Of a stretch of DNA of 64,000 bases, positions 18,647 through 30,860 are shown one piece after another. How positions within the stretch are numbered: position 1 is the stretch's first letter; each line of letters opens with the position of its first letter. Below the pieces are notes generated by a model. It saw only the letters and a list, made by a program, of their open reading frames with translations. It was not told where the DNA came from and did no database searches. The stretch spans positions 62,001 to 126,000 of the forward strand of contig JAODTK010005610.1 of NCBI GenBank assembly GCA_026419785.1, read 5' to 3'. Made by a program: the position numbers and the translations under genes. The DNA is from Sclerodactyla briareus (lineage: Eukaryota; Echinodermata; Holothuroidea; Dendrochirotida; Sclerodactylidae).

Positions 18647-19284
18647 TGGCGCGTAGCGCACCCAGGAAATGTTAGCTTTTATACCTCAGACTCTCCAGAT
18701 CGCTGGGAATGGCCTTGCCGGCCTAATTGAAAAATCTGTATTGCAATTTCCGCAAGAAAGGCATGTTGAAGAGTTGTCACTCTGCACATATAGGCAGCTG
18801 ATTGAGATGAATATATAGCAACACATAATATCATCTATCATTTTCATGAAAGAAATAATGTCATTCACAGCCAAGTGATTCACACTAAATATCAAGAACC
18901 CCCCCACTGCCAGCTTAATATTTACGTTACAGGTGAGCTAGGACTGACCGCAGCCCTTTCCTTTTAACCCATTAATATCTGATCAGCAAGTGACAATATG
19001 TGAATTAATGTACAGCCCGTAGTGGAAATGTGGAGATGATTATTTGCGGGTCTCTAAACCGAGCCCAATCATTGCTTGGGCGCGAATCGTTGAGAACTTT
19101 CGAGAGAAATATGTCCCTCGGATGCATGAACTAGTACTTTCGTTCGGTTCGGGTACTTGACTTCCACTGGCGCAGCTATGATTTTTCAGTAGGCGCAGGG
19201 GGAGGGCGACCTCAAGTTTAGGTCAGGGCAGACTAGAAAAGTATTACTTATTTCTGGTCCCTTCACTCTGGAACAACTCATTAT
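18647..19284. other. intergenic, no feature recognised
   Basis: I see neither gene nor clear repeat here. A short GCGCGTAGCGC near 18649 resembles the short GC palindromes found in family E. Confidence 0.4.
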
Positions 19285-20085
19285 CAGAATACCATCCCGA
19301 GCGGAGCGCCACATCATTTGGCGCGGATCGTACACGGGTATTTTCGACCGTACAGGCCCCCAGATGCCCGGAATGGCCTTCCCAGCGGCTCAGCTGCACG
19401 TGCCAAGCTTCACACATGGCAATTTGACTGATCACAAATTTTGTAATCAATTGAAATCTGGACATTAATGTCGGACCTCGGTCCTATCGTGTGCCCCGAA
19501 TTCACTTGCCTAGCCAGAATGTTCAACAATTGCTGCGCCATGCATACTACTATCCACCGGTGCGCGCAAAGCGCGCAATTTTTCTCAAGATTTCCAGAGC
19601 CATATCTAGAAACATCAGGATCCCAGAAAAATTTCAGGACATTTAGCTATCTTTAGCTCTACTTTCCCAATTATGAAATAAACGTTATGCCATAGAGAGC
19701 AGGGAACTTCCCAGTAGCAGTTACCTGAAAAAACAGGCGTTGAAAATTCAAGCGTCTGATAGCCTAAGCTACTGAAAGGTTGAAATTGCCGTGGTGAGTA
19801 CAGGAGAAACGGACAAGAGGTAAAAGGGTTTATTAGTAATCCCAAAGAGTTGATTGTAGTTTCAAGTTCAATGAGAATGTTGTTGTATATTTTCACATCG
19901 CAGATATTTTTAGCTAGGGTCCATGAGCAAATGAGCAAGAACATTCCCACAGAGCCTGCAGCGTCCGCGCAGACGGGAGAGCAACGGACGATTCCACCTC
20001 TGAGTCCCACGGCGCGAAGCACTGACGAACTTGGTGCATTGAGGCGAATTTGGCACAATTACTGCCAATCTTGTCCATAAAAGAA
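19285..20085 (+). repeat. family E dispersed repeat, copy 1
   Basis: This aligns along its length with 57605-58390 in the same orientation. Shared blocks in order are GCGGAGCGCCAC, GGCGCGGA.CGTACA, CAAGCTTCA, GTCAGACCTCGGTC/GTCGGACCTCGGTC, CCAGAATGTTCA, GGACATTTAGCTA, TATGATAGCCTGAGCTACTG and its variant, TCAATGAGAATGTTGTTGTA, and AATTTGGCACAATTACTGCC. It includes GCGCGCAAAGCGCGC near 19561. An open frame of 147 codons on the minus strand is not conserved between the copies. Confidence 0.85.
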
Positions 20086-20390
20086 CAACAAATTAGCCCG
20101 GTCTATATCGAACTGGTCGTCGAATTTTGGGATGTAAGGCCTCTGTAGATGTTAAGAAAAGGCAATTCCCCCAATCTTCCAGATCTTCCACAGGCCTTAG
20201 TTTCCTGAAGGCCGGTTTAGCCATTGAAAATGGTGAACTGTCATGTTATCCGAATTATATATAAATAAAATTACGCAAATCTAAAAAATTGCCTATATTC
20301 CATTCGAAGTCTCGAGAAATTTCACCATTTTTTGTTGGCACGCAGTAGATATTTTGGGTACACAGTTCTCCCATTGCTTCACCGCTTTTT
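20086..20390. other. intergenic spacer
   Basis: No feature is recognised between family E copy 1 and family A copy 1. Confidence 0.4.
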
Positions 20391-21844
20391 GTCTGCCTGA
20401 ATGGAATCAGGAGAGACTCGTGGTCACTATGGTGTGTGTGTGTGTATGTGTGTGTGTGTGGGGTTGTGTGTGGTGGGTGTGCGTGTGTGTGTTCGCGAGG
20501 AGGTGTGTGTGTGTGTTCAACTTTCTCGTTAGCAGGAATCATCCGAAACCGTTGAAGGCCCGATTATGACGAAAAATTTTTGTGTGTATCACCGGGTTGG
20601 GTGTATGTACTGTACACGATTTGATGAGATTTTGGGCAGCAAGTCATCAATGAAGTCGGGGTAATTAATTAGCTCATTTTATGTAATTTTTGTTTAAAGC
20701 TCGTTAGCAAGATTGCGCGAAAACCATACGTGCTTCAGTGATGTAGTTTGGCTGTAGGACCGGATGCCAAGTAGATTACCTGGATAGATTTCAGCCTGAA
20801 ATATGCTAATTAAGTGGTCCAAGTTGCATAATTTACGCGAATTTTCCAAGTTTGTCGGATTTCACGATTCCGTGTTGGATGTGGTCTACCATGGTTCCCG
20901 AGGATATTCAGAAGTGAAGTCGGGTCATGGAGGTCATTAATGTGTCTAATTGCATCATTCTATTCAATTTTTGAAAGTTGTTGGATTTCCACAAAAGTGG
21001 TAGATGTGATCCACCTTGATCCTATCATTTTTGAAGGTGCAACTGGGGTCAGTAGAGTCATTGTATGTGCCTATTTGAATTAATAATTCCAATTTCCAAC
21101 TTGGGGAGAATTCGCCAAAACTCGTAGGAATGGTCCGTTAACATTTACTGGATCTTAATGGGTTTGATGTTCAGGAAATTTGATTCCATCATATTAATAG
21201 CTTCTGTTAGAATAAAGCACCAGGGGAAACGAGTAAACCATAGCTCCTGTGACAATGTGCTGTTATAAGCTGCCTACAAGCAAACCCCTCTTACCAACCA
21301 ATGTGATTAGGTGATTAGACATTCGAATACTGTAACACTTTTCTTTCCTCTCTTATTGCCTGGGACTGGGGACAAATGTGGAGGTTTCCTAAGATATATT
21401 TGATTATACTGCTGCTATGGTATAGGTGTTGGTGTGCGGGGGAGGCGGGGGAGGCGGAAGGCGGGGGAGGGTGTTTGCTGCCTGCTGGGGGGGGGGGGGG
21501 GGTCGGGGGTGGTGGCATGGGGGTATTTAGAACAGTTCAAGTTGGATTTGGGGTCAAAGAAGTGAATTGACAGAGTGATAGAAATTCGTTCACATTTGGG
21601 CATTTATGGAGAGAAGAGTGAGGGGGGGGGCATACATGAAAGAAAAAGCAAGTAAGGGACTTTGTAATGAGAGTCAACCTTAGTGGTCAGTTATTTTAGG
21701 ATTTTTTTTATATGTTATAGGTGAAATTAGGTGATGTTCGTTTGACATTGACGAGGTCGCATGAACTAGTTTGGTTTGGTATAGTGTTGTAGTGTGTAGT
21801 GTAGTGAATAATAGATTCCCACCGATCGCGCAACCAGGCGAGAC
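20391..21844 (+). mobile_element. family A TIR element, copy A1 (~1.45 kb)
   Basis: It starts GTCTGCCTGAATGGAATCAG with GAGAGACT, then TGGTCACTATGG and a GT microsatellite (about 20430-20515). It ends GATCGCGCAACCAGGCGAGA C, so the ends GTCT(C)GCCTG / CAGGCGAGAC are inverted repeats. Its interior (TAATTAGCTCATTT, TTGGGGTCAAAGAAGTGA, poly-G in GCCTGCTGGGG) aligns with copy A6 at 50368-51630. No transposase is seen, so it is a non-autonomous DNA element or a TIR-bounded repeat. Confidence 0.75.
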
Positions 21845-22250
21845 CTTTTTTGGCGATCGCCTGTATTTCCCCATTCCGCCGAGTTTGCGCTATCGAGTTC
21901 TCGATCTCAACTGATTATTTGCACGGTCTCGGATGCCTGTGATAGTGGGTTTGCCCTAACTTGGGTTTTTAATGCCACCTGGCTGTACTGTCTTATTGGG
22001 CGGGGGAGGGGATGGGGGGGGGGTGGGGTGGTATTTATTGGGCGGGGGAGGGGATGGGGGGGGATTCATGACGTGGGCATCTAAGCGGAGCATCATGTCG
22101 GGCTGACGCGGATCGTATTGAGGATATTATTGGGCAGGAGGCCTATAGCAGAACGCGCGACCGCGCCATATAAACGGGTTTCGAGTTGGGTGAAGTAAAC
22201 GGATTTGTTGTAACGTTGTAATATTTCAGAAGATCCTGCAGGTTCGGCGG

Positions 22251-22282
<32 letters not shown>

Positions 22283-23424
22283 TTTTTTTTTTTTTGTTTT
22301 TTTTTTTTTTCATGAAGCTGATTATGTCCATCTCTCATGAAAGGAGGTAAACAGAAATTATGTCGGAATTGGTTCAACTCCATGCCAGCGGGTTATGAAA
22401 GTATCATTTGGACCCCGTGCCATTTCCCTGGTAGCCTGGTTAGGGAGAGTGGAGAGGGGGGGGGGGATTCGGCCTCGATGCAATATTCATCTCCGAGATA
22501 CCGGGGGGAAAGCTGTTGATGTACCGGGTAACCCACTGATTGGACCAGCGCGAGGTGGTGGGGGGGGGGGGGGGGGAGGGGGGCTAGTGTAATAAAGTCA
22601 TGGGAACATCTACGGTTTATTGCGATATGACTCACCATGGCCTACGGCACCCTCTTCAGTTTTTGGTTTCTCTCGTTTTTTTCCCCACCAGCCTAGCGCC
22701 GCTAGCACCGATTCGTCAATTGTAACAGCGTTTCAAAGCCCACTGTAGACGGAAATAGCGCCACTAATATAAAACAACTAACGTCACCTGGAATTCCCCT
22801 TTTCGTGTCCATGGTTAACACAAGCAAAACAGGATGATGGCAAACAATTGAGAGGTAAACCACAAGGACGATTAAGTTTATGGAGTATAGTGAGAACACC
22901 GTGATCGCTGTCCACGTATCGTGCGCGTGCGCAAGTTGGACATGCCTGTCAGGCCTACAGCAGGGGTGTTGCGGCTGGCGTGAGTGGGAGAGGGGTGGAG
23001 CTGGGAAGAAAGGGCATGGGCCAGCGATCCTGGAGAGGAGAGATGTATGGGAGAGGCATGTCCCTCAATATTCAACATCGCCCATTGACTTTTAATTGAC
23101 TGATGCGATGGGGAGGGGATGGGGGTACGTAGGGCGGGTTCCTCCCCACGGGGACTCCGCAAGACATTCACTGACGATGGTCTTACAACATATCTGAAGA
23201 AGGAATTCTGTATTCTAGGAGGTTGTATGAAATGACAAGAGTGATCGATTTGAATTTTTCCGTCGAATAACCCCACAAACATTCCCAAGGTTGTTGAGAC
23301 AGTGTCACCACGTTGGGGACGTCTGTTTTTTGGTGCCAACCTCGCCATCGCCTTAAAAAAGTTCATGTGTACAGCAGACAAATTATTCCAATTTAAAATG
23401 CGAGGTTAACCTCTGAGGCAACGA
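21845..23424. other. G-rich and poly-T intergenic region
   Basis: GGGCGGGGGAGGGGATGGGG is duplicated at about 21997 and 22038, so a G-quadruplex is possible. A tract of about 60 T with rare G lies at 22252-22310, possibly the poly(A) tail of a minus-strand retrocopy whose body was not identified. An open frame of 167 codons on the minus strand (22878-23381) begins only at TTG, has no family resemblance, and is treated as chance. Confidence 0.45.
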
Positions 23425-23619
23425 ACGAGAAACAAGGGCGCAGCCACGGCCTGAAAGTTGGGGAGGAGGGGGGGGGGGGGGTCAAAGGGCATTTGGTGGT
23501 CCCCGAAGGCAGTTGATGGAAACATTTTGTGTGTGAAAAAACCCCTTATGTACGGAGCCTTCCCCACATTGGGGGTCATGACCCCCCGGACCCCTAGTGG
23601 CTGCGCCCTTGCCGAGAAA
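23425..23619. mobile_element. hAT-like MITE (179 bp) with 8-bp target duplication
   Basis: Perfect 15-bp inverted ends CAAGGGCGCAGCCAC (23433-23447) and GTGGCTGCGCCCTTG (23597-23611) are flanked by ACGAGAAA (23425-23432) and CCGAGAAA (23612-23619), an 8-bp duplication with one mismatch. Ends starting CAAGG/CAGGG with 8-bp duplications are typical of hAT. The interior shares CTGAAAGTTGGG and TTTTGTGTGTGAAAAAA with the copy at 56073-56236. Confidence 0.85.
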
Positions 23620-26600
23620 CTGCTATGGGTGCCCTACTTCCCTACACATTTTGGAGATGATATATCAAATTCCCGGATGCATTCAGCATTTTTCACGCAC
23701 TGCACACAGTAAAGTTCAAAATTTGTTTTGAAGATGACTTCCCTCTTTTTTCACACAAATCGCAATTGGGTTACTGGGCGGTACCCGCTATCATCGTACA
23801 GACGGACGGACACAAAGACTTCCGAGGACCTTCACCGTTCTGTTGCGCCCCCACCCAACTGCCCCTTAACGAATATTCACCTCCGGTTAGTGTCGTGTTC
23901 TCCCTAATTATTGTTTTAAGAGCCGCCGGCGGCCGTCCCAAATATGTCCTTAGAGAAGCTACTTTTAGTATACATTTCTCTCATTTTTGGTGTGTTTTTT
24001 TTTTTTGACTTGGAAGGCGTGGTAAATTAGATCATAACATACCTTTTCTCTGAGAAGAAACATATCTGTCAGCAAGGGGTCGCAGATTGCACAATCATGT
24101 TGAAAATCTTGATGAATGCGTTTTTACGTAGTCGTGTCCAACATGTGACCGTCGTCACTAACTGTGTTGGTTTTTCTGGAAGTCAGTCCAGCTGGTTCAT
24201 TGCTAGGTAAGGAGAATTGACATAATTTTGCGAAAACCATTTGTGTTAGTGATACAAATGTACTAATTGAGAGAGTCAAACTAGTTCGATGTTTTGAATT
24301 TGGTGTCCGTTCAATAGAAAAATCTTATCACAATGGCTGCTTTCTTCAGAACAGATGCGTTGGTGCCAATTTTACAATTTCTTCACACACATCTTCTCCC
24401 TCAACCCGCTGGTCTGTATTTGCATTGAATAAGAGTAGGTGGTCCAAGAGACGAGCTCCCAAATCACGCGTCTGATTGGTTACAGTTTTGTCATTCTGTG
24501 TATCCATGGAACTGAGCCTTCGACTGACAGGATTCACCACAAACAAACACGAGCTTGTCACGAAGGGAGAATTCCTCGAAACGTACCAATAGAAGAGCGC
24601 AACAGTATTACTCACGCAGTACAGGAGTAGAGTCGGCAATAGGCCTATAGAATAGTGTGACTAATTTTCAGGTTGAGTTGTAATTTGTACTAGCACTGCA
24701 GCACACGATCGTTGGAATTTCTACAGTGATATTGGTCGACACATGATTTGGAATCTGTGCTGAGTTAGCCTAGCAACACGTAGGTGCCACCCGGACTTGC
24801 TGAACAACTGTGAAGGTTTACAATCCGCTCCGTCTGTTAGTAACCGAGTAAGTTTTATAACTAGCTAAGTTCGAACGTAGCCTCTACTTGATAATACTAG
24901 CCAAACACCAAACGCAAATGAGTAGGCCTAGGCTGGCCGGCCCACTTTTTGATTTTGAAAGTTATTAAGCCATAAGTTCCCAACCAATGAAAACGCTATA
25001 TTCCTTGGGCTAGATACTACTCCGGCGGCAGGGTAGCATCCTCCACTTTAGCGGGTTCTAGAGTTAATCTCACAAATCGAATCATTTTCGTTGATCGAAT
25101 CACATTCAGTGATCACAATACACAGCAGTAGCCAAAGGTCACAGGTCATGTTTGGGTTATCTTCAAAAACAATGAATAACTGCAGATCGACAATGAGTAG
25201 CACCTGCAGTAGCACAGCCAACTGATTGTTTGGGCCAGACCCCATGGATATGCAATGCAAGTATTGCTTATGTTTGTTAAGATGTCGATACTCAGGCAGA
25301 ATTCAAACGACATAATAGAACTCAACGACTGTTTCATTTGAACACAAGTTGGGTGTTAAGAAGAAAACATTTGGCGTTGTTTTCAACATATCGACAGATG
25401 CCATACTATTATTGTCAGACCAGACTGCAGAGGTTGTCCTCCAGCTTTTTGTCTAATAAAATTTGGAACATTGAATTGAGATCGACAAGGTCAGTGTGAC
25501 GTGACTCAAAGTATTGAATTGCGTGTGTGACTCCTGTTTGTGCTCCCATGCATATGCGCGTTCTTTCGGACCTCGATATCCAGGTTAGAGCGGACAAAAA
25601 CCGCGAGGTTCGTTAATTGCGTCCACACTTTTGGAAGCATTGTACGGTTGTATCACTCTATGGCAATTACCAAAGTCACCACATCGAAAGAACGCACCGA
25701 AAATGCATGTGAATGTTCCCTCCTTTGAGCCACAAGTCCAAACCTGAATGGCTCTCTGTGGTACTATAAATTGGGGGACCTGTGAGGCATTTGTTTGATT
25801 ACTTTATGGATATGTATATATCTACTATTTGAGAATATCAATTGTTCAGTCTCAAGGGATCGTACCGGGGACGGAAATACGTATGCTGGGAGGCTTTGAC
25901 AATGGGGTTGAAGAGCGTGATATGGAATTGTGGTATCGCAGTCGGACTGTGTATGAACCTATAAAAGTCTGTGGGTCTCCCCAGATAAATCCTAGCTGTT
26001 TGCATAAATTATCCCTCGTCTCTGTTCCCCTACTTTCTCTGACTACAAACTAGGCCTATGGGATTGTGATGACTGCGTGTGAGTGAAAAGGAACGAGTAC
26101 CGTGCATTGTCATATCTTTGCTTACTGGCTTCTGCCTTTTCTGCCAGGACATGTCATATTAGTCTAATGCTGAGAGGGATGGGCCTATCTTCGTTCTGTG
26201 GACCCAATTCCCGACTAGGTATACTAAGAACAGGTACAAAAAAAGAACATAGCTACTACAGCTGTGTGTGGGGTTCTGCGTGTATAGGGCATGAGTCAAG
26301 AAGCGACATTACCAGAGTAAGTTACTCCACAAGTGGCCAGGGGCGTTGGGCACCGGGAGTTGGCCAGAGACGAGGCACAGAAGCCACCTAACTGCCAATT
26401 GGAAGTATTCAATCTCAAACCAACTGACAGCTTTGTAGCCTCAGTAGGTCTAAGGTTGGGGGTTCCTACTCTAGACAGACGAAGCTGCTGTGCACCTGTG
26501 GTAGATCTGCCTCACCATAGGTAGTCTGTGAACAGGAAGTGATCCAAAACACTGGTTGTTGTTATTATTGACATTGTGCACTCAATATGCTGTAGGGACT

Positions 26601-27617
26601 AGTTCTGTTGAACCAGATCATCCAAAACACTGGTTGTTGTTATAAACCTGAACTACCATTAAATGAAAAAAAGGCGTTTAATATCCCTGTAAGAAATTGA
26701 CAAAAATCAATCAGATCAATTCATTAAAACAAATTAAAAGCTTGTGTGGGGTGGATGTAATTTAATACTTTGGGGTCCCTTACAATATGAAACCCGGTAT
26801 TATCCAATTATGAGACCTGTGGATGTTGTTATAATAATCTATCCAATTCAAAATAGTACGGTTGATCAGAAGAAGTAGAATGAAGAATTCACACAAGAAA
26901 GTCCTCTTGAGTAGAAATGATTGAGCAATGGATTGAAAAAACTGAATTTGGGGCCTGAAATATCCATGTCAGAGGTTGGCCCCTTCGTTCAATTCATGGA
27001 ATGACCCATTACTGTCATGTTGTCTATGCACACGTCTATAAATGTCTTCTTCTCTAGAATATTGTTCGGTTTCATGTTCACAAATTTCTGAATAAGAGAT
27101 GCGGGGGATATAACTCTGGCGTTACCCGCCCGACATTTTCTAGTTACTGTTGTGGATAAGCTATATTGACATCTGTGTAGTGTGTACTGCTGCTTGTAGC
27201 TAGGGACTAGCTCTGTTGGAACCAGTTGATACTGGTTTTGCAATTCCTGAATCCTGTGTCCCATCTTGTGACCATTAAAGGACAATTGCAGGCATGGATA
27301 CAACAGAGGTATTCACAGAGAATGGGAAACTGTCTCTTAGACTGTCCAAATCTCCTCTTGGTAGCGATGTTCCTATGTGAACTATTGGCCTTCAAAGTTT
27401 GTCCATTGGGCAGAGAATTGGGGAGAATACCAATTGCACAATATGCAGACTTCACCCTTGAACAACACCGTAAATTAAATGTTATGTATTTCTTTTGACC
27501 TTTTGTTAATAAGTCAACATTCCAAGAATTCTGTTGTCTTCTCTACCAACCATTAACACATACCATCCACTACAGCAATCCTCTCCCATAAGGCTACATC
27601 TTTTTCAAAGGAAACTA
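23620..27617. other. mostly unique intergenic region
   Basis: No gene can be named. A SINE-like tail (TATAAATTGGGGGACCTGTG) lies near 25757. Direct copies of ATCCAAAACACTGGTTGTTG lie at about 26545 and 26619, and GGGACTAG.TCTGTTG.AACCAG occurs near 26595 and 27204. One candidate coding exon on the minus strand is listed separately. Confidence 0.4.
24346..24507 (-). CDS. possible short coding exon, unrecognised
   Basis: On the minus strand an ATG (24507-24505) opens MDTQNDKTVTNQTRDLGARL, then LDHLLLFNANTDQRVEGEDV, then CEEIVKLAPTHLF and a stop, 53 residues. The acidic, leucine-rich make-up looks more like protein than the surroundings. No family is recognised and no partner exon or splice site was confirmed, so it may be chance. 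Confidence 0.2.
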   Translation of the reverse strand: MDTQNDKTVTNQTRDLGARLLDHLLLFNANTDQRVEGEDVCEEIVKLAPTHLF

Positions 27618-28545
27618 AACATGTGTGGGCGGGTAACCCGCCCACGTGTATACCCACTTTTGAGCAATCATTGTGAAGAATTATCTAACACCAACACCAC
27701 CCCATAAAGACCCCGACCCCCCCCATTTTTGGTCAACACCAAGACAAACTTTCAATCCACCAGTTTGTTGTAATCATGGTTGTTGATAGGCACTGAATTT
27801 GCGAATTTGACACATGATGGCTTTGAAATGACTTCCTAACTTTGTGAGGAAACAATGTAGCCTCCATCACTCAAGTTTCGTTCAAATCTGACAAGTTTGG
27901 AAATCGCATAAATTTTTGCAAGTTGACTCCGATGACCTGAAATGAACCTCCACATTTTTCGGATATCACTCTAGTTTCGTTCCCACCAAGTTTCGTTCAA
28001 AATCCAACAAAGTTTGAAAAATCGCTAAATTTCACAAATTTGACCTTGTAACCTTGAAATGACCTCCACATTTTTCAGGATCAACTATCGAGTCCCTACC
28101 CCACCCAGTTTCTTTCAAATCCGACTACCTTGAAAATTTCACGAAAAAAGAATGCAATTAGCGGCCCCCAGCAGTACAGTGATGCCCACTTCCCGCACTC
28201 ATCCGGGTTTCACTAGGGCGGACAAGTGCTCCAAGTTTCAGATCAAGCGATAAGCGTTAAAGAGTATTGCGTAGCCGGAAAATCTTCAATAGTGGAAATT
28301 ATGCAAAATAGCGGACCCCGGTCATGTGGCGAAACGGCCCACTTTCGAAATCATCCGAGATTAACTAAGGGCGAACTTGTGTGCAAAGTTTCGGCTCAAA
28401 CGGACAAGTGTTGGAGAGTTATTGAGCGAACAAGAACGCGCGGGCGGATAGGACGCGGCGGCGGGGACGCGGACGCCGCGGCGGCGGCGGTGAGGCGAAG
28501 CCAAAACCATAATATCACGACTAGTGGGGATATAGTAATGTGGTG
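27618..28545 (-). repeat. family C dispersed repeat, minus-strand copy
   Basis: Read on the minus strand it runs TGATATTATGGTTTTGGCTT, a GCC-rich stretch (28440-28500), AACTCTCCAACACTTGTCCG, GCTGGGGGCCGCTAAT, AAAATGTGGAGGTCATTTCA, and ends in a near-perfect palindrome at 27625-27645 (GTGGGCGGG, TAA, CCCGCCCAC). The same order of blocks is read on the plus strand at 54760-55500. Confidence 0.85.
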
Positions 28546-29440
28546 AATTCCAAGAAAACAAAAGAATGGTGCAGGGTTGTGAAGTTGACATCATTTATTT
28601 TATCATCAAAGGCGTAAAAAATTTGTGAACGGCAAAGTCGTATGAACTCCAATTTTGACTGACGATTCAGTTTTTCTCCAGCTAAATAGCCTCTTTATAT
28701 TTCATCCTTGTCCCTTAAATTAATAAAAATAGTCACTCCCATGATTAATTGCACTTCAATTTACAGTAGAATAACTGGGAGCGATAAATGACTTTGTACA
28801 ACATCATCATCATGGGGACTACAGGTGGTTGATCAATATAATCCTAAAACCCCTGCCCCCCGAAAATGAGAATGCCATAAGTAGGTGGCCCATGGCCCAT
28901 AGCAGGGCAGGGACAGGAATTTCCTCTGCACCCTTGTGAAAAAAATGTCAAGCTCGATTCATGTGGTTTTGATTTGGTGTGGGACTAGGTGTTTTACTGA
29001 AACGGGCTTCAACTGTGCTCTCCCTCCATGAAGTTCAAGGAATTGTTTCTCAACAAAAACATTGATATGATAATGCTTTCAAATTCAATCAGTCAGTACT
29101 AGGTAACCCTTAGATATACAATTATAATGAGGTGGAGGATACTCGGGGGGACCATTTGTGCAATTGATGTTTAGCAGGTAGAAGAAAACAAAATGATTCG
29201 AAGGAACAAACTGCTGATGGATATTCGTCGGCACTTTTCACATGGTAAAATGTTGGCCAATTTGCCTCCCACCCCCTAGGTCATATATACGGTAACGATA
29301 TTATTGCCTTGCGGTTTGAAGAACAAGAGCCCATGGGCTCAGTGATTCCTTGCCGTGCCATTGAGCACAGTAAAACAGTTTTGAAAGTTTTGTTGTAGTT
29401 CATGCCAGTAAAAGGGGGGGGGGGGGGACCATCCGATGTT
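28546..29440. other. intergenic, no feature recognised
   Basis: AT-rich sequence with a poly-G run near 29415-29427. I see no gene. Confidence 0.4.
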
Positions 29441-29786
29441 CATAAGGCCTTCTATTCATAAGCCTTTTGTTCATAGCCCTTATTCATAAATGCAAAATTT
29501 GGAAAAAAGGGTTGTTACATAATGAACAAAAAAGGGCCGCTATCATAATAAAAAAGGGTCTTTGTTCGTAAGGTTCGAAAATAAATAATGACCAAAAAGG
29601 CCCGTTTTTAATAATTATCAAAAGGGTCTGGTATTCATAACAGAGCCACAAGGGTCCGATATTCATAATAGTTAAAAAGGTATTGATATCATAATGGCGA
29701 AAAGGGTCCGTAAGTCATAAAGCGAAAGGGGACCGTTATTCATAATAGCAAAAGAGGTCCGTATTCATAATCGCAAAAGGCCGTTA
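29441..29786 (+). repeat. family D tandem array (TTCATAA / AAAAGGGTCCG), left part
   Basis: Irregular units of about 30-37 bp of the type ATTCATAATAGCAAAAGGGT plus CCGT run from the first TTCATAAGG to 29786. The array resumes at 30536 after an inserted MITE. The reverse orientation (AATAACGGACCCTTTTT) is seen near 30790-30845 and 37650-37930. Confidence 0.8.
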
Positions 29787-30538
29787 AGCTGCGTTTCCAT
29801 GCACGCGGGGCGGGGCGGGCGGGGGTTTGGAAGACTAGTTTCATTGCACCGGCGGGCGTTTTCTCGAGTCACACGCACCTCTTCTCACTTTTAGTGTGTA
29901 ATATGCGATATTAAGAACCGATGTAGCCTTTTATTGGTATATTATTATGTTATTGTTGTGTTGTCGTTGTCGTCGTTGTCGTCGTTTTGTCGGTGTTGTC
30001 GTGTGTCAAAAAACACAGGACGCATACTAGTGTTTAAACCTAAACACCGGGTTATTTTCTGAAAAACCATTGTTCAGATGTCAACGTTACGGCCCACATT
30101 AAAATCTTCACAATGATATGTTTTGGAGTTTTAATAAGCAAATACTTGAATATCACGGTTTACACATTTAAATATGTGTTCAAAAAGGGTTGTCTAGCCG
30201 TTGAATATAGAAAAATCTGTATGACATATCATCCCTAGTGTGAAAACAGTTATGAATGTTGTTTATGACACATTAGTTGACCTAAAAATTGTCCTCTACT
30301 TCAATATCCGGCTTCAAGCCGGTTAAGATTGCAGGGAAATCCCACGGAATTGATTGCAAAAATACCACGCGGACACGCGGCGCGGGCGGAAAAAATCGGC
30401 ACATGACGATCGAGAAAACGGCCCCGCCCGCCCCGCTGCCCCACCCGCCGTCAGAGTGCATGGGAACGGCGCCATTGAAAAAATAACGATGAGCGATTTT
30501 AGACGCCCGCCCGCCGCGTGCATGGAAATGCGGCTTTA
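29784..30538. mobile_element. PIF/Harbinger-like MITE (749 bp) with TTA target duplication
   Basis: The ends AGCTGCGTTTCCATGCACGC (from 29787) and GCGTGCATGGAAATGCGGCT (to 30535) are inverted repeats, extended by GC-rich GGGCGGGCG/CGCCCGCCC to over 30 bp with mismatches. TTA flanks both sides (29784-29786 and 30536-30538). A 3-bp TTA/TWA duplication is typical of PIF/Harbinger. Inside is an imperfect TCGTTG run (about 29950-30003). No transposase frame is seen. It interrupts the family D array, so it is younger than that array. Confidence 0.85.
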
Positions 30539-30860
30539 TTCATAACAGTGAAAAGGGTCCCATTCATATGGTCCCTTATTCATGATTTAGCAAAAGATCC
30601 TTTATTCATAATCTCGAAAAAGGTCCTTATTCGTAATGTGGTTCTTTTCAATGATATACTTTCCGAGCAGAAGATCGATCCTACAAATGTGGGGTCCGGC
30701 AAGGATGCCAACCCTAAAACTGCATCTTTTTGTCCAGCTGCGAGCTGCGCATCCTGGCAGGATTTTCCACGACCGGTGTTTCTTTTTCCCGTATTATTAA
30801 TAACGGACCCTTTTTCCTATTTAATATCGAACCCTTTTCCCAGGGGCGTCGAGCGTTTTG
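30536..30860. repeat. family D array, right part, turning to inverted orientation
   Basis: TTATTCATAACAGTGAAAAG and similar units continue the array to about 30650. From about 30786 the units appear in reverse (TTAATAACGGACCCTTTTT), so the whole may be a fold-back structure. Confidence 0.65.

Noticed and set aside
19615..20058. Minus-strand frame of 147 codons in family E
   Set aside because: The same region of the second family E copy does not keep the frame.
22093..22383. Lysine-rich minus-strand frames
   Set aside because: They are translations of the poly-T tract.
22878..23381. Minus-strand frame of 167 codons
   Set aside because: It opens at TTG, has no recognisable motif or splice context, and has low-complexity Ser/Pro/Arg stretches. 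It cannot be supported as a gene.
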